DNA of 64,000 nt from an uncultured Victivallales bacterium (lineage in GTDB: Bacteria; Verrucomicrobiota; Lentisphaeria; Oligosphaerales; JAFGRS01): contig CAILUI010000116.1 of the NCBI GenBank assembly GCA_903837355.1, positions 1 through 64,000 of the forward strand, given 5' to 3'. The notes under the pieces were generated by a model. That model worked only from the letters and a program-made list of their open reading frames with translations, did not search any database and was not told where the DNA came from. The translations under genes and the position numbers were made by a program. Positions 44,604 through 53,800 of this stretch are shown here, in pieces. Numbering within the stretch: the stretch's first letter is position 1; every line of letters begins with the position of its first letter.

Positions 44604-47600
44604 TCATACGACCACCGGACCGTCCTTGAGTCGGGTCGCGACGAGGTCGCGGGCCTGGGCGAGCCAGGCGTCAAGCTCTTCCTCACTGCGGATGGTCGCC
44701 GAGGGCAGCGACACCCGCGTCGCCTTGGGCTCCAGCAGGCGGGTGGCCTCTTCGATGGCGCGCTGGAAGCGTTGGGGCAGCGCATCGGCCAGCGTCCGGC
44801 GGTTGGCCAGCGACCCCGCGGCCAGGGTGGCCAGGATCTCCTCGTCGCTGCCGACCTTGATGCCGGTCGGGGCCTCGATACTGCACTGCCCGGCAATCTG
44901 CTGGCGCTGCTCCGGGGGGAGCTCCTGCCATAGGGGATGCTGACCAAGTTTGGCCTGCTCTTTGCCGAACCTGCTCTCGAGTTCGGCCTGAACCCCGTTG
45001 AGCGCGCCCCGCAGGACGCTGGTCATGGCCGACACCAGGGGCGGCACGGGGTCCGGGTCGGTGAGGATCCCGCGCGAGGACTCCACTGCGGCGGCCGAGG
45101 CAGCCATAGGTGCAGCCTCCGGCAGGTCGGCAGCGTGACCCAGAAGCTCCTGGAGCCGTTGCCAGCGCGGCAGGCGCTTGGCGATGCCATCGCGGGCCTT
45201 GGTCCAGGCGGCGACCTCCGTGGCCAGCGCATCCTTCTGTTGGTGGATGGCCACGAGTTGCGCGTTGCCGCTGAACGACTGCAGGTCCTGGATCGGTTTC
45301 AGCGGCGGCCCCACGGGGCGCGGTGCCTCGCCTCCGGCGGCCTCGGCCAGAGCCAGTGCCCTGCCGAGGAACGCGGTGGCAGCCTCCGACTCCTTGCCGT
45401 TGGCGGTCGTGACCCCCAGCTTCTGGAACAGCGCCTTGAGGTCCAGCCGCTGCATCACCGTGAGCGGCGGCACGTCCTGGTAGAAGCTGGCGGTACTGAT
45501 CTGGGTCTGCGTCAGGGTACGGGCATCGGCGGGCTGGCCGTTGACCGTGACCCGGAGGTTACCGGCCAGCGTCAGGATGACCAGGCTCGCGTCCACGGCG
45601 TCCTGCGGCCAGCCGAAGGGGGCGCCGCGGAACTGCTCGCGGACATCCTTGCCCTTCTTGCCGGCGCCGACCGAGTCATACACCGCCTTGCACACCGGGT
45701 GCCGGACCGTCTCGCCTTGGTAGCCCACGGCCTGCATGGCTCCCACGCTGCCAGCCCGGGCCCCCGAGAGCACCTGCGGCCAGTTGGCGTGGTCGGCGTC
45801 AGCGAACTGCGGGAAGAGTCGCTGGAGAGCACTCCCGGCGGCGTCCTTCACTTTGTCGACCAATTCGAGGCCGTTGGCTTCGCTGCCGCCGCCGAGAAAC
45901 ACTTTGGCGCCGGCCAGGATCTGCCGGATGCAGGCCTCGACGTTCTGCTCGGCGGTCTGGAGCTGGGTCTTGATGGCATTGCAGGCCTGGATGGCCTCGG
46001 GAGTAGTGGGTGGGCCGTGGGCGTCGAGCGTTTCCTGGGCCGCCAGCATGGACGCCAGTCCATTCCTCATGTCATCGTGGGCCACGCGGGGCAGGAAGCC
46101 GAAGAGCATGGGGTTCTCCGCCCCGGCAGCGCGGGCGTCTCCCGTTACCGCCTTCTCCTGCTCGGCCCAGCCATGGCGCATCCACAGCGCCAGCTTCTGC
46201 GCCGGCTGCTGCGGGCGTGCTGCGGTAAGCTCCATCGCCAGTTCGCGTGACTGCCGAGACGACCCGTGGACTACTTGCAGCGAGCGCAGGGCCAGCTCTG
46301 CCGCCTTGGCCAGCATCTCTTCGCGGGCCGTGCTCAGACGGGCCTCATCGTTCAGGACCCGGGTGCGCCGGCTGTTGAAGTCGTGGTTCCAGTTCGCCCC
46401 CTCGCGGGTCTGCAGGCAGTACTCGTTGCCGACCTGCATGACCTTGCCCTGGGCCACCAGTTCGTCAAGGAGCTTCGGGATCTGCTGCCGCAAGGAGTCG
46501 CCCTCTTTCCTGAGGTCGGAGACCAGGAGATCGGCAAGCGTCTCCGCAGTCGCCCGTACGCCGTCATCTGCGCCGGGGGTCCGCGGTAACTGGCCCACAA
46601 GGAACACCAGGGCGCAGAGGCGGGACTTGAGCAGACCGGCCGGAGTGCTGTCGCGCAGGCCCATGATGATCTCATGGTACTCGCGCTGCAGGACGCCGGT
46701 GTTGAGCAGGTCGCTGGCAACCTGGTCATAGATGAAATCCGCCGGCGCCACGTGGCCCAGGTCCTTGTCGGCCGACTCGCGGGCCGCGTCGAAGACGATC
46801 CTGAGCTGCGTCCGCAACTGGGCGGTAGTGCCGCTGGCATCGACGTTGCGCAGGACCCGCTCCCAGAAACGGCGCCGGGTGGGCAGCAGCGGATAGTCCG
46901 CAGCGTAGGCATCGTGGTCTGCCGCAGTGGCGGCCAGCCGCGTGCTCTGCAGATGCCGGCTGATCTCACCCTGGTGGTCGTCGATCATCTTCCCGATATC
47001 GCCGACCCGCTCGGGCTTCTTCATCAGCACGGTCTTGCGGATGACGTTCTCAACATCGGTGTCGGACAGCGGCACCTTGACCGTGAAGCGGGCCTGCAGG
47101 CGGCTGAGGCTGGCGGTGCCGGTGAGGGCCGACTGCCCCGTGCCCACGAGGAGCAGGCGACTGCGCAGGTCGCGGCAGCAGTGCTCGGCGATCTCCTGGA
47201 CGTCCATGGCACGCTGCAGTTTGTCGCCGATGAACTGCTGGATCTCGTCGATGACCAACAGCGTGCACGGCAGGTCACCGCCGGCGCCAAAGATGCTGCG
47301 GATCAGGTCGAGGGTCTCCTCCATGGTTGGGGACGTACCGGTGGGGAACTGCGAGCGCATGGCCGCCTGGGCATTCTGTGGGCTGCCGTAGGAAGCCACC
47401 GCGGCGACCAGCGCCTCGGCCACGTGGGGCGAGACCTGGAAGTTGCGGAGTTCGCGCTCTGGATCGAGCTTGCGGCCTTTGAGGTACTTCGTCACGGGGT
47501 CGAAAAGCTGCTTCTCATGGAGCCAGATGACGAACTTCGCGCCGGCAAGGCTCTCGGGCAGCCCCTTGGCGCGGAACACGAGCTGCAGGAAGGCCATGCG

Positions 47601-48041
47601 GACGTTGTCCATGTTCCCGGCACCCAGCGTGCCCGCAGCGGCTTGCAGGCCGCCGCAAGGCTTGGCGCGGTTCGTCAGCTCGACCAGCAGGTCCTTGACC
47701 GAGGCCGGCAGGTGGGCGATGGAGCGGGCCGATGCACCGTCGGGGAAACGGAAGTCCACCCAGAGGTAGCGCAGCATCTTGACCAGGTGCGACTTGCCAC
47801 TGCCGAAGAAGCCGCTGACCCAGGCTGCCTGCTGCTCGGGCTTGCCGAGGCCACTGAGGTAAGCGCCGAGCATGCGCTCCAGGCCACGGCCGTACTCGCC
47901 GTCGCAGACGAAAGTCTCGAGCTCGAAACGGAGCGTCTGCAGTTTGCCCGCGTCATCGCCGACCTCGGCGACCTTGGACACGCCGTTGTTGACAAGATCG
48001 AACCCCCGGGGGTCCTTGAGGAACACCTCGAAGTTCTTCAC
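44604..48041 (-). CDS. brxC: BREX P-loop ATPase BrxC
   Basis: A 1145-aa protein. The GTG at 48041 has GAAAGGA upstream and overlaps the brxB stop (GTGA). The N-terminus VKNFEVFLKDPRGFDLVNNG is typical of BrxC. GFFGSGKSHLVKML (about residue 84) is the Walker A and TLLVIDEIQQFIGD (about 267) the Walker B. The remainder is largely helical. BrxC is the large AAA+ ATPase of BREX, working with PglZ and PglX in both modification and defence. Confidence 0.93.
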   Translation of the reverse strand: MKNFEVFLKDPRGFDLVNNGVSKVAEVGDDAGKLQTLRFELETFVCDGEYGRGLERMLGAYLSGLGKPEQQAAWVSGFFGSGKSHLVKMLRYLWVDFRFPDGASARSIAHLPASVKDLLVELTNRAKPCGGLQAAAGTLGAGNMDNVRMAFLQLVFRAKGLPESLAGAKFVIWLHEKQLFDPVTKYLKGRKLDPERELRNFQVSPHVAEALVAAVASYGSPQNAQAAMRSQFPTGTSPTMEETLDLIRSIFGAGGDLPCTLLVIDEIQQFIGDKLQRAMDVQEIAEHCCRDLRSRLLLVGTGQSALTGTASLSRLQARFTVKVPLSDTDVENVIRKTVLMKKPERVGDIGKMIDDHQGEISRHLQSTRLAATAADHDAYAADYPLLPTRRRFWERVLRNVDASGTTAQLRTQLRIVFDAARESADKDLGHVAPADFIYDQVASDLLNTGVLQREYHEIIMGLRDSTPAGLLKSRLCALVFLVGQLPRTPGADDGVRATAETLADLLVSDLRKEGDSLRQQIPKLLDELVAQGKVMQVGNEYCLQTREGANWNHDFNSRRTRVLNDEARLSTAREEMLAKAAELALRSLQVVHGSSRQSRELAMELTAARPQQPAQKLALWMRHGWAEQEKAVTGDARAAGAENPMLFGFLPRVAHDDMRNGLASMLAAQETLDAHGPPTTPEAIQACNAIKTQLQTAEQNVEACIRQILAGAKVFLGGGSEANGLELVDKVKDAAGSALQRLFPQFADADHANWPQVLSGARAGSVGAMQAVGYQGETVRHPVCKAVYDSVGAGKKGKDVREQFRGAPFGWPQDAVDASLVILTLAGNLRVTVNGQPADARTLTQTQISTASFYQDVPPLTVMQRLDLKALFQKLGVTTANGKESEAATAFLGRALALAEAAGGEAPRPVGPPLKPIQDLQSFSGNAQLVAIHQQKDALATEVAAWTKARDGIAKRLPRWQRLQELLGHAADLPEAAPMAASAAAVESSRGILTDPDPVPPLVSAMTSVLRGALNGVQAELESRFGKEQAKLGQHPLWQELPPEQRQQIAGQCSIEAPTGIKVGSDEEILATLAAGSLANRRTLADALPQRFQRAIEEATRLLEPKATRVSLPSATIRSEEELDAWLAQARDLVATRLKDGPVVV

Positions 48042-48595
48042 AGCGTGATCCTTTCGCTGCAGGTGATCGGCACCGCCATGTAGTTGAAGCCGTCGCGCGC
48101 GTCCATGAAGCGGTACAGGTTCCGCTCGTACTCGCCGGGGAAGAAGATGAGCAGCCGGCCCCGGATGGCGGGTTCGAGCTCGCTGACGATGCCGGACACG
48201 TGGGTGATCCCGAAGAGACTGCCGATGCCCAGCACGGCCACAACGGCACTGGCGTCGGCCTCGGCAGCCAGGCAGGTGTCGCGCAGGAGGGTTAGGACGT
48301 GGGTCTTGAGCTCCTCCTCCACATTGGCCAGCGCCTCGGGGTCCTGGAAGTAGCCCTCGCAGTAGTCGTGAGTGCCGAGCCAGGCCGCCGGGGCGTCGCT
48401 GATGTCCGTCAGGCGCCAGTGATGGCCGGCCTCCTGCGTGGCAACCTCGAACTCTTGGAGACGGGCCCGCAGGCGCCGCTCCTCGGCCGGCGGGTAGACA
48501 GCAAACCAGACACGCTGGGAGCCGGCAAGGCTCACGGCCCAGGGCAACGTCACGAAGCGCTGGTAGTTGGCGATGAGGCGTCCCACCTGGTTCAC
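48038..48595 (-). CDS. brxB: BREX protein BrxB (DUF1788-like)
   Basis: A 185-aa protein with a GTG start at 48595 overlapping the previous stop (GTGA). It shows the DUF1788/BrxB pattern: PWAVSLAGSQRVWFAVYPP near the start, VVAVLGIGSLFGITHVSGIV in the middle and RGRLLIFFPGEYERNLYRFM before the C-terminal NYMAVPI. It is found only in BREX-type loci, next to brxC, and is needed for the system although its chemistry is not clear. Confidence 0.88.
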   Translation of the reverse strand: MNQVGRLIANYQRFVTLPWAVSLAGSQRVWFAVYPPAEERRLRARLQEFEVATQEAGHHWRLTDISDAPAAWLGTHDYCEGYFQDPEALANVEEELKTHVLTLLRDTCLAAEADASAVVAVLGIGSLFGITHVSGIVSELEPAIRGRLLIFFPGEYERNLYRFMDARDGFNYMAVPITCSERITL

Positions 48596-49398
48596 GGCAG
48601 GTCCTCCAGTAGGCCGCGGAAGCGCGGGAAGGTGATCTCGACGACCGAGCCGATGGCCCGCATGTCGAGGAAGCCCTCGCGGTGGGCCTGGGCAGCGAGC
48701 GAGCGGGCCTGCTCGACACTCAGGTCCAGGAGCTGGCACCAAGGGGAGCGGAAGAGCTCCTGGCCATGGAAGCCCCCCACATGACCGAGCAGCAGCGCCA
48801 AAGCCAGCGCTGCCGGCCGCGCCTGGACGCGGACGCGGATCTTAGCCGAGTGGCCGGCAAGGTGCCCGGATTGGGTCCAGGACGAGGCGGCATTGCGCGT
48901 GATCGTGGCGATGCACCCTAAGCTATACTGGCCTGGGAACGCCGTGCTCAGCGCCTGGTCGATGTCCTGCTTGAGGACCCGCGCGCCGGCCACTGCCGCC
49001 AGCACCGGCGGCGTCGTGGCGCGCAGGAGCGGGTCCCGGCTCCAGGCGACGAGGAACGCCAGAAGAGGCACCGACAAGGGATCGGCGGACGCGAGATCAC
49101 GGAATGCGGCGAACAGAGCCACGTCAAGAGCCAGTCCGTAGAGCTCGCGAAGGCGGCGGTAGGACTCGCGCCGGTTGGAGTCGGTGCTCTTGCCCAGCGC
49201 GTTCATCGTGACTACCGCCTCCCGGTAGTCGGCACAGGTGGCCGCGGGCGGCAGAATCGCGAGGAGCCGCACGATCCCATCGAGCATCATCGTGCGGCCC
49301 ATATGCGGGCCGCCGTCGCAGGTCTTGGCCCCGAACCGTACCAGTGCGCCCATGGGATCCGCCAGGGCGTACCCAGGCTGTGACAATGCCAAACGCAT
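48592..49398 (-). CDS. BrxA-position protein (DUF1819-like)
   Basis: A 268-aa protein from the ATG at 49398 (MRLALSQPG) with GGAG about 11 bases upstream; TTG 49428 and ATG 49302 (MGRTMML) are alternatives. The body, with RRESYRRLRELYGLALDVA, ITRNAASSWTQSGHLAGHS and ALALALLLGHVGGFHGQELF, fits the helical winged-helix BrxA type that opens type 1 BREX operons. It is longer at the N-terminus than usual BrxA, so brxA is inferred from order as well as sequence. BrxA proteins bind DNA. Confidence 0.65.
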   Translation of the reverse strand: MRLALSQPGYALADPMGALVRFGAKTCDGGPHMGRTMMLDGIVRLLAILPPAATCADYREAVVTMNALGKSTDSNRRESYRRLRELYGLALDVALFAAFRDLASADPLSVPLLAFLVAWSRDPLLRATTPPVLAAVAGARVLKQDIDQALSTAFPGQYSLGCIATITRNAASSWTQSGHLAGHSAKIRVRVQARPAALALALLLGHVGGFHGQELFRSPWCQLLDLSVEQARSLAAQAHREGFLDMRAIGSVVEITFPRFRGLLEDLP

Positions 49399-49675
49399 AG
49401 GTGCGCAGCAACTCCACGATGACCTCAAGCCCCTCGTCCCGTTGAGCCGCCCGGGCGGGCCGGACTTCTGCGTCGTGGCTGCAAGGCCAAGCCAATGTAG
49501 CAGGAAGGGACCGCCTGTGCTAGTGACGTTGCCGCTCTTCTGCAGCTCGGCCTGGAAACGGGTCCTGCTGCGCCAGGCTGTGTACTGCCGGTCTCACGGC
49601 ACACGCCCAACGCTTCGCAGATAGCGCACTAGTACGCGCCTCCAGCCCACATCTCATGGTCCGTGCCCGCCGTCC

Positions 49676-50809
49676 TCATGCCAGGCCGCTCAGATCGGGC
49701 TTGAGTACGGAGGGGCACAGGTACTCAGGGGGCACCACGTCCATGTGCGCAAGGGCGTTGCGGATCTTCTTGAGCGTACGTACGTGCCGGCGCAACCTCT
49801 GCGGGGCCTTTCCGCGAACGCATAGCAGGCGGTCCATCTCTCCTAACTCCAGGTCGTAGATACTACCGAATTCCTTTCCGCCTCCGGCCACAGGAAGCGG
49901 CAGGAAGTAACGCTGGAAACCCTCCAGAATCCTGACACGTTCCTGCTCGATGTGGGGGAAGAGGACTGTCACCTGTGCATTCCAGACCCGCCGCGCAAGT
50001 GCTGCGGTATCCCCCTGCAGTGCGAGCCAGCAGGAGTGTGTTTGGGGTTGGCCATCCTGACTGTGGACGACGCCTTGATCCCAGAGTAAGGCTTCCGGCG
50101 AACCTGCCTTAACGGACTCCCACTGCCGGGACCGACCAATCTGGGCAAGTTCGGGCACCGGCGGAGCAACCAACTGCTCAACCGACAGGCGGGAGAGTTG
50201 CTCGCATAGCTCCCTATCCCACTTGGCGAGTTCAGCGCAGATGCATGCTTTGAGGTTCCTGAGCAGAGGGCAAGTGGCGCCATGGGCGGTGCATTGGTAG
50301 GCATAGCATGACATATCTGCGCAACTCACAGAGTCGTCCCAGGTGCGGGTGACCAGATGCAGGTCATTGGCAGGGCCCTTGCCAAACTGCTGGGCCGACC
50401 CTGACACGACGAACATCGTACGCGATGTGGTATCTTCATACCGCGAGGCGGCCGCGAAGGCTTCCAGGAAGGGCCACCAGGCATGTTCGGCCTTTGGCGG
50501 TATTGGGTCCACCCAGATGATGCGCCCAGAGAACCCCGGCAGCTTGTATACATCGGCGGCGGTCACCCGGTCGCGTGCCGGGAGTTGGGACTCCCACTGG
50601 CCGTAGAAAGGCGTCCAAGGATCGTCACGGGGTCCCGGCCAGAGCGTCCACACGTATGAGTCTGCCACCCGTCGGTGCACTTCAGCCGCGAGATCGCCGC
50701 TGACCTGCAAGGGCCGGAGCAGGGCGACGGACTTCCCATCACGCACGTCCCGCTCCAACCCCTCCAGGAATGAGAGGGGCCCAGGAAGTTGGAACCAATC
50801 CACAGGCAT
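49676..50809 (-). CDS. degenerate P-loop-like protein with C-terminal HEPN-type motif
   Basis: A 377-aa protein that I cannot name. Residues about 1-165 resemble an AAA+ fold with weak or lost motifs (VRDGKSVALLRP in Walker A position, GRIIWVDPI as Walker B, MFVVSGSAQQF as sensor). A Cys-rich patch follows (SCADMSCYAYQC...CPLL). Near the end LKKIRNALAHMDVV gives R350-N-x3-H355, the Rx4H signature of HEPN RNases, in a helix-rich context. Its start is 9 bases after the stop of the 2102-aa ATPase gene, so the two form a pair. Confidence 0.65.
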   Translation of the reverse strand: MPVDWFQLPGPLSFLEGLERDVRDGKSVALLRPLQVSGDLAAEVHRRVADSYVWTLWPGPRDDPWTPFYGQWESQLPARDRVTAADVYKLPGFSGRIIWVDPIPPKAEHAWWPFLEAFAAASRYEDTTSRTMFVVSGSAQQFGKGPANDLHLVTRTWDDSVSCADMSCYAYQCTAHGATCPLLRNLKACICAELAKWDRELCEQLSRLSVEQLVAPPVPELAQIGRSRQWESVKAGSPEALLWDQGVVHSQDGQPQTHSCWLALQGDTAALARRVWNAQVTVLFPHIEQERVRILEGFQRYFLPLPVAGGGKEFGSIYDLELGEMDRLLCVRGKAPQRLRRHVRTLKKIRNALAHMDVVPPEYLCPSVLKPDLSGLA

Positions 50810-50818
50810 AGCTGACGC

Positions 50819-53800
50819 TCAGTTCCCGGTGGCTGACTGCACGACCGGCGAGACCGTGCTGTTCACGGTCCATCCATCGCGGCCGGAAGAGGCCACGCCC
50901 AGAAGTTCGGCCCACCGCAGAAACCTCTCCACCACCTGCGGGGTGAGGTCGCCAGCCTCCTGCCAGATTTCCTCGGCCGACATCGGGCCGTAGTCCGCCA
51001 CCATGCGCATCACCCTTAACACAGGTTCCCCGTCCACCCCGAACGCCTGTCGAAGTTCCCCGCGTCTGGCAGGATCGATGACATAGGACCTCACCTGCCC
51101 CAAAGCGTCACCAAGGTGCGCTTGGTTGCGCAGTTCATCTGCCAGCCTGCCAAGCAAACCGTGCCAGTTGCCGGTGACGGCACGTACCTGGCCCCGAACT
51201 TCGGCAGTCTGCGAACCCACCTCAGAGTCCTCGAACCAACGCCGCAGGGCCTGGTCCTGCCAGACCGTCAGCTGGAGTCGTGCCGATGTCAGCTGTCCAA
51301 GGTCAGCCCCGTCCTCAAGCAGGCGCCATAGGCGGGCAGGGCCGCAGGCAAAGAGCACACTGACTGGGGCCTCGCGGCTATATAGGCGACCAACCCGCTC
51401 CCTAGCCTGTTCTAGCCAGTCGACGGTCCATTCGGCAGTGTCTGGGACAAACACCAGAGTCTTGCCGGTGCCTTTGCGCTTGCGGAGCCTCGCCAGTTCC
51501 GCCTCAAAGGCCTTCAGATCAGCAACGCTCTGCAGCACCTGCACGTACTCCGTGCCAAACACATGTCGCAGGGCGTCCGGTACCTCGTCGAGCCCACTGG
51601 CCTGGACCCCGATGACCATCATGACGTTGCTGTCCGGTCCGTTCAGCACCCCTTCCTGCGCCGCTGTGAATGGGCTCCGGCGCCAGGAGCTCTCGCCAAC
51701 GACCGACCGGAACGTCTCAGCATCGTACTGGGCCGGAGGCTCCCAGGACTGGGCGGACATCAGGACGGCCTCAACATGGGGTCGCGGTCCTAGCAGCGCC
51801 GAGACATTCGGGCTCCGGAGGCCGTACCGCAGTTGGTCTCGTGTCCTACGCAGAATCCCTAGCCCTTCCATCTCGTCCAGCAGGTTCCTGAACCGGTCGT
51901 GCGCGATAGGCCGTTTGTCGTCAGAGGATTCCTGGAATCCGCTCGCCCACCAGTAGAGGGCTTCCTGACGCAACTGCTCCACGGTCATTCCGTCGGGGTA
52001 CTCGATCTCCTCATATGCAAGCAGGTGGGCAAGGAGGGAGAACCGACGGTCCAGGTCCAGAGTCAGACGGAACTTGTCTTGCAGTTCCGCGCGCAATTCC
52101 TTCCGTTCGTAGACCTCGTCGATGTCACCGGGCGTCACGAAGTACGGCGGGGTGTCGGCGGACTCGATGAACCCCCTGCGATGTGTGATGTGGTCCAGCA
52201 GGTTCTGGCAGTAGATCTGGATCAGGTTGGGGTAGTAATTGGTCTGTGCCAGAATCCTGTTGGGCAGGTCTGTCGATGTGAAGAACACGCCTAGGCAGGC
52301 CAAGGGTTCCACGATCAGGCGGTGCGCCTCCCGTGCCTCCCCATTCTCAAGCAACGGACCCACGCAGATGGGGCGCCCGAAATGCGCCAGCGGGTTGTTC
52401 TCCACCCTTGTCGACCGCTGCACGTTGTGCAGCCCCGCAAACACAACCTTGAAGCGCTGCTGGGTCTCCTGCATGAGGCCACGGAGCACATCGCAGCGGC
52501 TAAAGGGCGGTTTGCCTTCGCCACGACTGTCGGATTCCAGGAAGCTGTCGGCCTCATCCAGGAGGAGAAGGATGCGGCGCCCCGTGTCACCCTTTAGCCA
52601 GGTCCGCACGGCCGCGCTGAACCAGTCCGGACCTACCTGCCGTGGTCGGGACGACCCGGTGAAAAGGTCTGGGGCCTCCGTTCCCAACTGCTCCACGATC
52701 AGACTCCACAACTCGTCAATACCGCGATTCAGACCGATCCCATGCTGCTTGAGGTCTAAACACTGCGCCAGCTGACCGCTGCTAGGGCGGCGACAATGCC
52801 GTTGTACGTGCTTGAGCAGTACGGTCTTGCCGATCTGGCGCCCACCAAAGACGAAGCAGGAACTTCCGCCCCCCATGGATTCCAGCGCCTGTGCTTCCCG
52901 CTTCCGGCCGAAGAACATCTCCGGTGCCAGCAGACCTGCCGTAGAGCTGTAGGGCATGAGCCAGGAGAACGGCAGGCAGCATTCCAGCAGTGCGCGCAGT
53001 TTCCCCTCGCCGACGGAAGCCAGATAGGTGACCAGAACGTCATCTATCACGATCAGACTGCGGGACCGACGCCCGCAGGCATGGGCCATCGCCCGGCGTT
53101 CCTTGAGCGTGAGACGGCCGAAGTACAGTGCGATGCACCCGGGGTGGGCGGGCAGGCCCGGCTCAACGATACTGAGGATGTCCTCAGGCCCGATGCTGCG
53201 GAACACACAGAACAAGGCGAAACGCCCGTTGGCCTGCGACCCGAACTGCGGCGCCGGAACCGGGCCTTGGGCGATACCGGTCTGGACCTCCAGCACCCCC
53301 CGGCGCTCGCCAATGTCCTGGATCCCCTTGACCTCGAAGCCCAGGCCGTTGAGGATCTCGCGAATGTGGCCCTTCTCCATCGAGCGCGTCTTGTGGAGCT
53401 CAAACCACCGCCGCATGACGTTGGCGTGAGCCATCCGGCGGTTCTGGGGGACATCAGTGATTCTCATCCCCGCGATTGGCGTACCGTACTCGACATCCTT
53501 GATCAAGCCGGCGTAGCCACCTGCCGGGTTAGCAAGATACTGCTCAAGCGCGCTGAACACCTTCAGGTCCAGAGCGCCCTTGTCGATGCCGAGGAATGCC
53601 TCAAGCTCACTCGCAGCCGGCCCGTCCACCTCGGATGGCAAGGACTGTCCGTCTTCAAGGCGGTCCAGGTAGTCGTTGGCCAGGTATACATCGCCGCCGT
53701 CCAGGATACTCTCGATGCGTCCCCGCTCTGCAGCGAGGCCCTTGCTGACCCTTGCGAGTCGCTCGCGAACATGGACTACGGTCTGTTCCTGTTCGGCGTC

